This document shows, piece by piece, positions 1-7,000 of a DNA stretch of 7,853 nt. Origin of the DNA: Lentisphaerota bacterium (GTDB lineage: Bacteria > Verrucomicrobiota > Kiritimatiellia > JAAZAB01); contig JACPGN010000062.1 in assembly GCA_016182435.1 (NCBI GenBank), positions 1 through 7,853 of the forward strand. The letters run 5' to 3'. The position numbers and the translations under genes are program-made. Under the pieces are notes generated by a model. It did not search any database. It saw only the letters and a program-made list of their open reading frames with translations, and was not told the origin of the DNA. Positions within the stretch are counted from its first letter, which is position 1, and each line of letters starts with the position of its first letter.

Positions 1-1
1 C

Positions 2-172
2 ACCAGCCTGCATGACTGGCTATGCGGCATGCAGCACAATCTGCCGCCCATCGAGCACACCATCACCTATGGCGCGGTAACCTTCATTGTGCGCAAGATC
101 CGGCGCTCGCGGATTCACGAAGCCGTGGTGGAAAAACGTTCCCAAATCCAGCCGCCGGTGATGCCCGGATAA
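2..172 (+). CDS. C-terminal end of a probable CorC/HlyC-domain transporter-associated protein (partial)
   Basis: The open frame enters from the left edge and stops at TAA 170-172, so only 56 C-terminal residues are visible. They contain the pattern TSLHDWLCGMQHNLPPIEHT followed by ITYGAVTFIVRKIRRSRIHE. This resembles the transporter-associated domain that ends CNNM/CorC/HlyC proteins, where a segment like 'GGwlm..lgriP..Gd' is followed by 'yggl.f.v.....rRi..v.v'. Family knowledge: these proteins carry an N-terminal DUF21 membrane domain and paired CBS domains, and are linked to Mg2+/Co2+ handling. None of that part is in view, so the assignment rests on the C-terminal pattern alone. The next gene starts 27 bp downstream on the same strand, suggesting co-transcription. 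The match is a by-eye fold resemblance, not a strict motif. Confidence 0.55.
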   Translation, partial: TSLHDWLCGMQHNLPPIEHTITYGAVTFIVRKIRRSRIHEAVVEKRSQIQPPVMPG

Positions 173-199
173 TTGTTTCAGTTCGTATGAGGAGCAGCC

Positions 200-607
200 A
201 TGCCAGCGCAAGTAGAATTGCCCGTTAGCAATCCCAGCCGAGAGGAATTGGCTTTCTCCAGGCGGCTGGCTGTTTTGCTCTCCTGCGCCGCCTGCCCCGG
301 CGCCGGACACTTTGTGCAACACCGCTGGATCACAGGCACATTATTCATTCTGGCCTTTCTGGTCTGTCTGGTCATGCTGGTCATTTCGGTTGTAGGACCG
401 CTGATGACAAATTTGCGAATAACGCTTGACCTGGCTGAGCACGGCAGTAGCGAGAGCTTGCGGGCGATTTCATTGTTCAGCATGTTGGGCTGGTTCGGTC
501 TGGCCCTGCTGGTCTACCTGGTTGCCCTGGTGGATGTTATCGCCTATGCCCGCCGGCAATCCCAGCGGCGGCTGGCCGAGAGTCGGAAGAACCTGGAACA
601 GCCATGA
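200..607 (+). CDS. Small two-helix membrane protein, function unknown
   Basis: This 135-aa protein starts at ATG 200, with AGGAG at 190-194 as a well-placed ribosome binding site. After a polar N-terminus (1-20), residues 23-46 contain a weakly hydrophobic stretch with CPGAGHFVQHRWITG. That resembles the 'PGlGhfy..rw..G' turn common in small bacterial membrane proteins (DUF5683/TM2-like). Residues 47-66 and 93-116 form two strongly hydrophobic segments, joined by a polar loop. The C-terminus (117-135) is Arg/Lys-rich (ARRQSQRRLAESRK) and should stay cytoplasmic under the positive-inside rule. It lies 27 bp after the CorC-like gene and probably shares its operon. No specific function can be assigned; the membrane topology is the supported part. 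Confidence 0.75.
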   Translation: MPAQVELPVSNPSREELAFSRRLAVLLSCAACPGAGHFVQHRWITGTLFILAFLVCLVMLVISVVGPLMTNLRITLDLAEHGSSESLRAISLFSMLGWFGLALLVYLVALVDVIAYARRQSQRRLAESRKNLEQP

Positions 608-641
608 AAACAAGAAACCATGAAGAATGTCCACGCCAACA

Positions 642-934
642 AAATTCCAAAATCCAAATTCCAAGGAAATGCAATCAATGACGGCAAAGGTTAAAAGCGG
701 AAAAAAACCCAGGTTTTTTTTCTAACCGGTCAGTCTTGTGGGCTGATTGTCATTCCCGACCTGATCGGGAATCCAGAAATATCCCTGGCCTGTGGCCGGG
801 CAGGCAATGCTGGATTCCCGCTTTCGCGGGAATGACGGCATTGAGGTTCACAACCTACCCACAAGACTGAGGCCTTACTTTTTTTTGTTTTCATTGGAAT
901 TTGACTATTCCTTGAAATTTGGATTTTGGAATTT
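642..934. repeat. Outer inverted repeat, 25-bp AT-rich arms (642-666 and 910-934)
   Basis: The left arm begins aaattccaaaatccaaatt and ends ccaagg. The right arm is its reverse complement with one mismatch (24 of 25 positions). The arms are 243 bp apart and enclose a GC-richer repeat element. This type of purine/pyrimidine-skewed 'attccaaaatccaaattcc' text recurs in many environmental genomes, but that is recollection and was not checked. The arms may be the ends of a non-autonomous element, or two independent copies of a dispersed motif in opposite orientation. Confidence 0.7.
730..870. repeat. MITE-like element with 13-bp perfect terminal inverted repeats
   Basis: The ends tcagtcttgtggg (730-742) and cccacaagactga (858-870) are perfect reverse complements and delimit a 141-bp segment. 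Inside are two inverted arms, gtcattcccga...cgggaatccag (749-776) and ctggattcccg...cgggaatgac (810-836). Each arm is itself a small palindrome of the ATTCCC-N8/9-GGGAAT type (752-772 and 814-833), resembling the Neisseria dRS3 pattern. A minor hairpin (aggtt/aacct) lies at 844-856. No ORF is inside, so this would be non-autonomous. No clear target-site duplication is visible at the borders. Confidence 0.65.
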
Positions 935-975
935 AATAGATTGCGGGCATAAGCCCACCTTAGCCGGAACAAGCA

Positions 976-2604
976 ATGGACATTCTTAATTTTGATTATG
1001 TCGTGATCGGCAGCGGCATCGCCGGGCTGATGTCGGCCATTCATTTGGCGCGCCATGGCCGGGTGGCGATCCTGACCAAGAAGGACAGCGCCGAGAGCAA
1101 CACCAATTACGCCCAGGGCGGTATTGCCTGCGTGGTAACCTCGAATGACAGCCTGGAGGAACACGTCCGCGACACCCTCGCCGCCGGCGATGGCCTGTGC
1201 GATGAAGCCGTCGTGCGGACCATCATCAGCGCGGGTCCGGCGCGCATTGCCGAATTGGAAGGCTTCGGCCTGAAGTTCAGCGAGCGCGCCGACTTGCCCG
1301 GCGCGGGATATGACCTCGGCCGCGAAGGCGGCCACTCGCGCCGGCGGGTCTTGCACTGCGGCGATATTACCGGCCGGGAAGTGGAGCGGGTGCTGCTTGA
1401 CCGCGTGCGCGCCGAACCGACGGTTACGATCCTGGAGCATTGCATGGTCATTGACCTAATCACCACCGGCTGGCTGGGCGAGAGCGGGAGCAACCGGTGC
1501 GTGGGCGGCTATTTTCTCAATACCCGCACGGGGGCCATTGCGGCTTTTTGCGCGCCGTTCACCGTGCTGGCCACGGGCGGCGGCGGCAAGGTCTATCTCT
1601 ACACCACCAATCCCGATATCGCCACCGGCGACGGCGTGGCCCTGGCCTGGCGCGTGGGCGCGCCCATCAAAAACCTGGAGTTCATCCAGTTCCATCCCAC
1701 TTGCCTGTATCATCCGGAAGCCAAGTCGTTCCTGATCAGCGAGGCGGTGCGGGGCGAAGGCGCGCGTCTGGTCAACGCGCGCGGCGAAGGGTTCATGGAA
1801 CGCTATGACCCGCGCGGGTCGCTGGCGCCGCGCGATATTGTCGCGCGCGCAATTGATAATGAAATGAAAGTCAGCGGAGAACGCTGTGTCTACCTCGATA
1901 TCCGCCATAAGCCGGTTGAATTTCTTAAAGCGCGATTTCCCAACATTTACCTGACCTGCGCGCGGTTCGGGATTGATATGGCGCGCGACCTGATCCCGGT
2001 CGTGCCGGCGGCGCATTACTTCTGCGGCGGGGTGGCCGCCCAAGTGGATGGCTCCACGGCCGTGCCGGGCCTCTACGCCTGCGGGGAAGTGGCCTGCACC
2101 GGAGTGCACGGCGCCAACCGCCTGGCCAGCAACTCGCTCCTGGAAGCCCTGGTCTGCGCGCATGCTCTCTCCCAGACCATCGGCGGCTTGCCCCGCTCCG
2201 CCCAGCGGCTTGAAGTCCCCACCTGGCAGCCAGGCAAGGCCGTGCCCAGCGACGAGGCGATTGTCATCGAGCATAATTGGAATGAAGTGCGCACCTGTAT
2301 GTGGGATTATGTGGGGATCGTGCGCACTAATAAGCGTCTGGAGCGCGCGCGCTCCCGCATCGGCAACCTGCGCCGCGAGATTCAACAATATTATTTCGAT
2401 TACCTCGTAACCTCCGACCTGCTGGAGCTGCGCAACATTGCGGCCGTGGGCGAACTGATCGTCCGCTCCGGCCTCCAGCGCCAGGAGAGCCGCGGGTTGC
2501 ATTATACCCTCGACTACCCGCAAAAGGCCGCCACCACGCCGGCGCAAACCACGATAATCTGCGATCCACCGGGCGGCCGCGGCCACAGTCCCAACAACGG
2601 CTGA
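976..2604 (+). CDS. nadB: L-aspartate oxidase (NadB)
   Basis: This 542-aa flavoprotein oxidises L-aspartate to iminoaspartate in the first step of de novo NAD synthesis (EC 1.4.3.16), passing the product to quinolinate synthase NadA in the cytoplasm. An N-terminal Rossmann FAD motif GSGIAGL (12-18) is followed by NYAQGGIA (44-51), EGGHSRRRV (117-125), FIQFHPT (236-242), SEAVRGEGARL (255-265), APRDIVARAI (284-293), HYFCGGV (347-353) and GEVACTGVHGANRLASNSLLE (370-390). Residues equivalent to E. coli Glu121, His244, Arg290, His351 and Arg386 appear as Glu117, His240, Arg286, His347 and Arg382, a constant offset of four. The C-terminal helical domain reaches the family-typical SRGLHYTLDYP (~504-515). 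The start gives a normal N-terminus, although no strong ribosome binding site precedes it. No nadA or nadC is in view. The last 32 codons are duplicated at the end of the next gene. Confidence 0.97.
   Translation: MDILNFDYVVIGSGIAGLMSAIHLARHGRVAILTKKDSAESNTNYAQGGIACVVTSNDSLEEHVRDTLAAGDGLCDEAVVRTIISAGPARIAELEGFGLKFSERADLPGAGYDLGREGGHSRRRVLHCGDITGREVERVLLDRVRAEPTVTILEHCMVIDLITTGWLGESGSNRCVGGYFLNTRTGAIAAFCAPFTVLATGGGGKVYLYTTNPDIATGDGVALAWRVGAPIKNLEFIQFHPTCLYHPEAKSFLISEAVRGEGARLVNARGEGFMERYDPRGSLAPRDIVARAIDNEMKVSGERCVYLDIRHKPVEFLKARFPNIYLTCARFGIDMARDLIPVVPAAHYFCGGVAAQVDGSTAVPGLYACGEVACTGVHGANRLASNSLLEALVCAHALSQTIGGLPRSAQRLEVPTWQPGKAVPSDEAIVIEHNWNEVRTCMWDYVGIVRTNKRLERARSRIGNLRREIQQYYFDYLVTSDLLELRNIAAVGELIVRSGLQRQESRGLHYTLDYPQKAATTPAQTTIICDPPGGRGHSPNNG
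2505..2604 (+). repeat. Direct repeat, copy 1: 3' end of nadB
   Basis: This 100-bp segment encodes the last residues of NadB, from TLDYPQK through PAQTTIICDPPGG to the stop. It aligns with 5298-5391. By my count 86 of 94 aligned bases are identical, and copy 1 carries 6 extra bases (two codons). The upstream part (SRGLHYTLDYP) is typical of the NadB family, so this copy sits in its native gene context. Confidence 0.9.
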
Positions 2605-2661
2605 GCTGCCAAGCACCGCAACCGGATTTAAAGAATCCGTGACGGGATAAACCGGCTACAG

Positions 2662-5391
2662 ATGGAAAGGCTAACGACTTTGACGGGATATTTTACAAAA
2701 CTTCAATCTGAAAAGGTTTGTTCCGAGCCGCTTGTTGCCTGGACTCAGTTCGGTCCCGGAAGCGCAGGCTATTGCGAAATCGTCAAGTACCATCCCGCGA
2801 ATCCCGATTGCGTCATCATGTCGCCGGACATGTACAACAACTACGGCTCCTGGGACAACGGGGCCACATGGCAAACCGTCAACGATTGTGATGGAACAAG
2901 TTTGGGGATCAGCAGAATGCGTGATATCTGTTTTTCATCGCAAAACCCGAAATACGGACTGGCAATTGACGAAAGAGGCCTGCTGTGGGCGACGCATGAT
3001 TCCGGCCGCGCCTGGAAGCGAAAACATGATTTCCCTGCCCGCGGCGTCTGCTCGGTGATAACCTTCGATCCGGCGGACGATCGGATTATCTACGTCGGGG
3101 GCGGCAATTTCTGGAACGTGAAATGGAACAGGCGGACAATGAATTTTCCGCGTCGTGAAATACCGACGCCGACCGGCCATGATGCGATAGTGAACGATTT
3201 TGAAGTATCGCTTCAGGAAATGTACCGGTCCGCGCCAAGTCCGAACGATTCGTCCGGTTTTGATCCATCCCGTTATTCGAGGACTTGTTATGCGCGAATC
3301 TCACGCACCGAATACGGCAAACTATGGCGTTCCCTTGACGGCGGGGCAAGCTGGCAGCCGATAAACAACGGAATTCCCGAAGACGCGGATATCGGGAAAA
3401 TCCTCTTTCATCCACTGAATTCCGCAACGCTTTATATGGCTACCAATTACGGCCTGTATAAAAGCGATGATCAGGGCGAAAAATGGACGAATACGGGAAC
3501 GAATCTGCCGCACAATATGTTGCGCGACTTGGCGGCGAATTTTGACGCGAAAACCGGCAGATTGATATTGACCGTAATAGATCAGGTGTTCTGGAATGAC
3601 GATAACAACGGCGGAACCGTCTCCACGGGCGGAGTGTTCCGAAGCAATGACGAAGGACAAACATGGAAATCGCTAAACAGCAACCTGTATCTTGATCTTA
3701 CGAAAATGGGCCCCTATGTGGCGGCCTCGTATTATTCAGCCATAGCGCGCTGGTTCGGTATCCCGGTCGAGGAAGCGAAGATGAAATATCCGAATCCGCC
3801 GGAAAAAGCGCTTCAAAACTTCAATCACCTGTTGATCGACCCGTCCAACCCCGAACGAATCTATCTGGGGCACAACGCCGCGCACGATATCTCGTTTCAC
3901 GCCGGCGATCTGTGGAAAACTGAAAACGGAGGCAAACTGTGGATCGTCTGCAATCGGATCGGACCGGATTGGCTCGACGTTGACAAAGCTTTCTGGGAAA
4001 AGCGCGGCAATCCGACGAATACGAACATGTGTTTCGCGCACTTGCAACGACAGGTCAGCGAAATGCATTATGGCGGCAGAACGGGATGCCGCGCCCTGAC
4101 CATCAATTCACGGGGCGACCTGATCACCGTCATGGAACAACAAACCCTGCAAAGCAGGGATCACGGCGAGACCTGGCGGCAAATAGACGCCGTTGAAACA
4201 CATCCGGGCAGCGGCTGCTGGGTGGGAACCGGTTGCAGCAATCTTACCCGTCCGCGATACCACATGGATGCCAGACTAACGGGCCGAAGCCTGCTGTTAT
4301 GCGGCGAACACGGTTTATGGCAAATGTGCGCGCCCGGCGACAGGACCTTTCCCGGCGCACAGGCCGTCAGACAGATTGTCGGCCAAACCCAGGAAACACA
4401 AGGACCGAAATCAATCGCAACAGTGGCCATTCACCCGGAAAACACCGACATCATGTACATGCAGATGTACCGTCAGGAGCATGCCGGCCATGTGCGCAAA
4501 ACCGCCGACGGCGGCAAAACCTGGGAGAACATATCGCAGCCGATCAAATTTTCCATATCCATCGCCACTGACCGAGTGGCGACCCACGCGTTGCTTATCG
4601 AAAAAAACAATCCGAACCACATGTATTTCTGCGTTCCTTCCCTGGACAAGTTCACGGGCGTCAGAGCATGTTCCGGGTTTAACGAGTTCGGCGTCTACCA
4701 CAGCGCCGACGAGGGAAAGAGCTGGAAGCGCGTCAACAACGGATTGCCGGCGGAAGCCAATGTGACTCACCTCTGTTTCGATCCATACGATCAAGGAACC
4801 ATCTACGCCGCTTTGCTCAAAAGTAACGATACAAAAACCAAAGGCGGCCTGGGCCGCACGAAAAACAGGGGCGTTTCATGGACGGCGCTGCCTCTTCCGG
4901 CGGAGATTGAATCGGTGAACGATGTGCATATGGACGCCAGGAACGGAAAAGTTTATATAGCCTGCGGGGTAAGCGAGGGAGCGACGGAATCCGGAGGCCT
5001 CTGGATGAGCAACGACAGGGGTTTGACTTGGACAAAGCTTTTTCACATGCCGTTGGTGTTTCGGGTAAACACTTCTCCATGCGATCCCGACAGGATTGCC
5101 GTTTCGGCGGGTGAAAATTCGAAGATAAAGAATTTGAATCCGGGCGTATACATCTCCCTCGACGGCGGCGGCACATGGCGCAAATCGAATCATGGACTCG
5201 GACAACCATACTGGGTGGTTGACCTGCAATTCGATCTCGTTAATCCGGAGGTCATATGGTGCGGTCTCGTTGGCAGCGGCTGGTATAAGGGAATAATTAC
5301 CCTCGACTACCCGCAAAAGGACGCCGGCGCGCCGGCGCAAACCACGATAATTTGCGATCCACCGGGCGGCGGCAGTCCCAATAAGGGCTAA
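2662..5391 (+). CDS. Large Asp-box (BNR/sortilin/GH74-like) beta-propeller protein with a NadB-derived C-terminal tail
   Basis: This 909-aa protein has about twelve Asp-box motifs (S/T-x-D/N-x-G-x-x-W), near residues 63, 111, 224, 268, 328, 420, 498, 614, 681, 733, 783 and 832. Clear examples are SLDGGASW, SNDEGQTW, TADGGKTW and SADEGKSW. Such repeats lie on blade hairpins of six- to eight-bladed propellers, and this number suggests two propellers in tandem, as in GH74 or VPS10/sortilin-like proteins. 'HP.N....Y' strands (HPANPD, HPLNSATLYMA, HPENTDIMYM) precede several boxes. No catalytic residues can be assigned, so an enzymatic role is not claimed. There is no signal peptide, which is unusual because relatives are often secreted. 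The frame is closed upstream by TAA at 2629-2631, so ATG 2662 is the only plausible start, though without a good ribosome binding site. Residues 880-909 copy the NadB tail. GC is clearly lower than in nadB, suggesting separate origin. Confidence 0.75.
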   Translation: MERLTTLTGYFTKLQSEKVCSEPLVAWTQFGPGSAGYCEIVKYHPANPDCVIMSPDMYNNYGSWDNGATWQTVNDCDGTSLGISRMRDICFSSQNPKYGLAIDERGLLWATHDSGRAWKRKHDFPARGVCSVITFDPADDRIIYVGGGNFWNVKWNRRTMNFPRREIPTPTGHDAIVNDFEVSLQEMYRSAPSPNDSSGFDPSRYSRTCYARISRTEYGKLWRSLDGGASWQPINNGIPEDADIGKILFHPLNSATLYMATNYGLYKSDDQGEKWTNTGTNLPHNMLRDLAANFDAKTGRLILTVIDQVFWNDDNNGGTVSTGGVFRSNDEGQTWKSLNSNLYLDLTKMGPYVAASYYSAIARWFGIPVEEAKMKYPNPPEKALQNFNHLLIDPSNPERIYLGHNAAHDISFHAGDLWKTENGGKLWIVCNRIGPDWLDVDKAFWEKRGNPTNTNMCFAHLQRQVSEMHYGGRTGCRALTINSRGDLITVMEQQTLQSRDHGETWRQIDAVETHPGSGCWVGTGCSNLTRPRYHMDARLTGRSLLLCGEHGLWQMCAPGDRTFPGAQAVRQIVGQTQETQGPKSIATVAIHPENTDIMYMQMYRQEHAGHVRKTADGGKTWENISQPIKFSISIATDRVATHALLIEKNNPNHMYFCVPSLDKFTGVRACSGFNEFGVYHSADEGKSWKRVNNGLPAEANVTHLCFDPYDQGTIYAALLKSNDTKTKGGLGRTKNRGVSWTALPLPAEIESVNDVHMDARNGKVYIACGVSEGATESGGLWMSNDRGLTWTKLFHMPLVFRVNTSPCDPDRIAVSAGENSKIKNLNPGVYISLDGGGTWRKSNHGLGQPYWVVDLQFDLVNPEVIWCGLVGSGWYKGIITLDYPQKDAGAPAQTTIICDPPGGGSPNKG
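5298..5391 (+). repeat. Direct repeat, copy 2: NadB-like tail fused to the propeller gene
   Basis: This copy matches the nadB 3' end (2505-2604) in the same reading frame and uses TAA in place of TGA. Differences are substitutions (two silent, e.g. ATC/ATT) plus two whole-codon deletions. Similarity starts abruptly after the residues GWYKGII of the propeller and stops at the stop codon. Flanking sequences on either side of the two copies do not match. Confidence 0.9.
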
Positions 5392-5409
5392 TTGGAGCAG
5401 AATTGCGCC

Positions 5410-5435
5410 TGACCACACTTTGGAAAGTGTGGTCA
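5410..5435. repeat. Perfect 26-bp palindrome upstream of the repeat/zinc-finger gene
   Basis: Arms tgaccacacttt (5410-5421) and aaagtgtggtca (5424-5435) are perfect 12-bp reverse complements around GG. It begins 18 bp after the propeller stop codon and ends 11 bp before ATG 5447. No T-tract follows on either strand, so it is not a standard intrinsic terminator. It could be a dispersed palindromic repeat or an operator for the downstream gene; the sequence cannot decide. Confidence 0.75.
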
Positions 5436-5446
5436 CTGGGTGTTAT

Positions 5447-6649
5447 ATGAGAATGAAACAGCGATTCACTAAAGAAAAAGCTAAGATTGCCGCGGAAATC
5501 AGGAGCCTCTACCAGCGCGGCGAGCCGTTAAATCTAACGGCCATGAAACGGCAACAGCCGCGGCTAATCAAAGCCGTTTACGGCATCAGACCGTTTTGGG
5601 GCTGGAAACAGGCGCTGGAAACTGCGGGAATTGATTATAAGAAAATCAGCATCCAACTCTGCGATTACGTCACATGCCACATCTGCGGACGGAAAATGCG
5701 CCATCTATGTAGCCATTTGCCCAGGGTTCACGGTGTTTCATCTGAAGAATACAAAATAGATTATCCTGATGAGGGGATATTCTGTGAGAGTACCTTGGCT
5801 CTCTTTTGCCGAAGGAGCCGAAAACATCAGAAACATTGCCGCTTACGCCACTGGGAGCCACTGTGGACTCCGGAATATGCATTAGACCGACTCGCCGAGT
5901 TGCATCGCAAGGGTAGGCCTATGCATTTGAATGCCGTGCATGAGGTGGATGCGACTCTTATTCAGCAGTGCTTTAACTATTTCGGCGCCTATGATGAGTC
6001 AATTCGCAGAATTGGACTCAACCCGACAGAAATACGCCGACATACAAACGGTATTGCCCCGCCGAAACAGGAAGTGGTCGATTTTATCCGAAAACGGCAC
6101 GCACAAGGCAAGTCATTATCTCTAACCCAAACATTGAGAGAAGAAGGTCGAATGCCGGGCTTCTACTCGGCAATCCTGAGGCACTTCGGCAGTTGGCGCA
6201 ATGCCGTAGAGACCGCCGGATATGACTATGTCAACCTGGTCAAGCGGGCGCAGAAGTATCGCGCTAAACATGAGCTAATTACTGCAATTTGCGATCGCCA
6301 CCAAAAGAAACGTCCGTTGAACTGGCGCGGACTGCATGCTGGGACTGATGCGGATCAAACGCTCTATAGAACGGGAGCAAGGCTGTTCGGCACCTGGGAA
6401 AAAGCTATTAGAGCTGCCGGGTTGAGTTTTAAGTCCATATCTATATCTCGGATGAAGTATCCGGACAAGCAAGCTGTGATCAAAGCAATCAGACAACGTG
6501 CGCAACAGGGATTGCCAGTCTTGAGCAGCAGAGGCCCAATGACTGAGCGCGCTCTGAATCGCGCCATCTACCGATTTTTTCGATCATACCCCTTGGCTAG
6601 GAAGGCGGCCGGCGTCCCACACGGCTATCGTGCGCGCAAGGCAAAGTAG
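5447..6649 (+). CDS. Protein of five homing-endonuclease-associated repeats with a Ros/MucR-like zinc finger
   Basis: ATG 5447 gives 400 aa. A TTG at 5420 lies inside the palindrome and is less likely; ATG 5453 is an alternative, and a weak GGGTG (5438-5442) is the only ribosome-binding candidate. Five repeats of ~50-60 residues are visible at about 11-64, 141-191, 206-259, 273-326 and 340-390. Each has the form 'I......g.pl.........l......fGsWe.Al..AG', e.g. HFGSWRNAVETAGYDY and LFGTWEKAIRAAGL. This matches the homing endonuclease associated (HNH) repeat, thought to be a DNA-binding helical module. Between repeats 1 and 2, CHICGRKMRHLCSHLPRVHG (77-96) followed by VSSEEYKIDYP gives a C2H2-type finger (Cys77, Cys80, His90, His95) resembling Ros/MucR. 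No HNH or other nuclease catalytic motif was seen, so this may be a DNA-binding protein or a nuclease-less homing-endonuclease relative. GC is near 50%, below nadB. Confidence 0.7.
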   Translation: MRMKQRFTKEKAKIAAEIRSLYQRGEPLNLTAMKRQQPRLIKAVYGIRPFWGWKQALETAGIDYKKISIQLCDYVTCHICGRKMRHLCSHLPRVHGVSSEEYKIDYPDEGIFCESTLALFCRRSRKHQKHCRLRHWEPLWTPEYALDRLAELHRKGRPMHLNAVHEVDATLIQQCFNYFGAYDESIRRIGLNPTEIRRHTNGIAPPKQEVVDFIRKRHAQGKSLSLTQTLREEGRMPGFYSAILRHFGSWRNAVETAGYDYVNLVKRAQKYRAKHELITAICDRHQKKRPLNWRGLHAGTDADQTLYRTGARLFGTWEKAIRAAGLSFKSISISRMKYPDKQAVIKAIRQRAQQGLPVLSSRGPMTERALNRAIYRFFRSYPLARKAAGVPHGYRARKAK

Positions 6650-6656
6650 GTTGTCA

Positions 6657-7000
6657 ATGTTTGCCATGACCACTTGCGGCTACTTGTTCTGCGATCCCGG
6701 CGTCGCGATCATCCTGGCCGATCTGTTCCGGGAAAATTACGAGCTGATCTTTCCCCTGGCCTGCGGAGTCAAGCTGGAGACGTTCCCGACCTTCACGGCG
6801 CAAGGCGGCTTCAATATCGAGGGCCTCCGCCGGCGGCTGATGAGCGAGCCCATTGGGAAAAAATCGTCTGCCTCAATTTTCCGAACAATCCCGCGGGCTA
6901 CACTCCGCCCATTTCCGAAGCGCGCGCGCTCTGCGCGGAGCTGCGCGCGGCGGCGCGTCCGGACCACGGCGTATATGTTCGCTCTGCCAGTCTCTATTGA
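6657..7000 (+). pseudogene. Internal fragment of a PLP-dependent aminotransferase (fold type I), frameshifted
   Basis: Two frames together read as one aminotransferase segment. The first (6657 to ~6848) gives DPGVAIILADLFRENYELIF, then VKLETFPTFTAQGGFNIEGL and RRRLM. The second (from ~6851) gives HWEKIVCLNFPNNPAGYTPP followed by ISEARALCAELRAAA. The NFPNNPAGY segment is the family motif whose Asn contacts the PLP ring. The frame change near 6846-6851 fits loss of one base (or gain of two). Family members are roughly 400 aa; only about 100 residues remain, with no N-terminus and no PLP-binding lysine. Similarity fades near 6957, and the second frame ends at TGA 6998-7000, overlapping the 3' end of the minus-strand antitoxin gene. 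The fragment starts 7 bp after the upstream stop, so both ends look like rearrangement breakpoints. Confidence 0.75.

Larger units (their letters stand above)
608..975. other. Gene-free 368-bp spacer filled by nested inverted repeats
   Basis: No credible coding frame is present between the membrane-protein gene and nadB. The spacer is much more AT-rich than its flanks at both ends. It contains three nested pairs of inverted repeats, listed separately. An A7/T8 stretch at 701-721 flanks only a tiny GC core (ACCCAGG), so it is at best a very weak terminator. No convincing Shine-Dalgarno precedes nadB, and no clear sigma-70 promoter was found. A TTGAAA at 912-917 lies within the right outer repeat arm, with only a poor -10 (TAATAG, 934-939) 16 bp later. 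Confidence 0.8.

Noticed and set aside
701..721. A7/T8 inverted stretch as an intrinsic terminator for the upstream operon
   Set aside because: The stem would be almost all A-T with a loop too short to form well, so there is no GC-rich stem before the T run.
901..940. Possible sigma-70 promoter for nadB (TTGACT or TTGAAA with TAATAG/TTTAAT)
   Set aside because: Spacings and -10 matches are poor, and the motifs are part of the outer inverted repeat arm. An AT-rich arm gives such matches by chance.
1456..2616. Long minus-strand open frame (386 codons) opposite nadB
   Set aside because: It is a shadow created by the high GC and codon bias of nadB. It has no recognisable domain, while the plus strand carries an unambiguous L-aspartate oxidase.
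2623..2639. Small hairpin cggatt/aatccg after nadB as a terminator
   Set aside because: It has only six base pairs and no following T-tract.
5420..5446. TTG start extending the repeat/zinc-finger protein by nine residues
   Set aside because: The codon lies inside the 26-bp palindrome, with no ribosome binding site. ATG 5447 or 5453 is more plausible.
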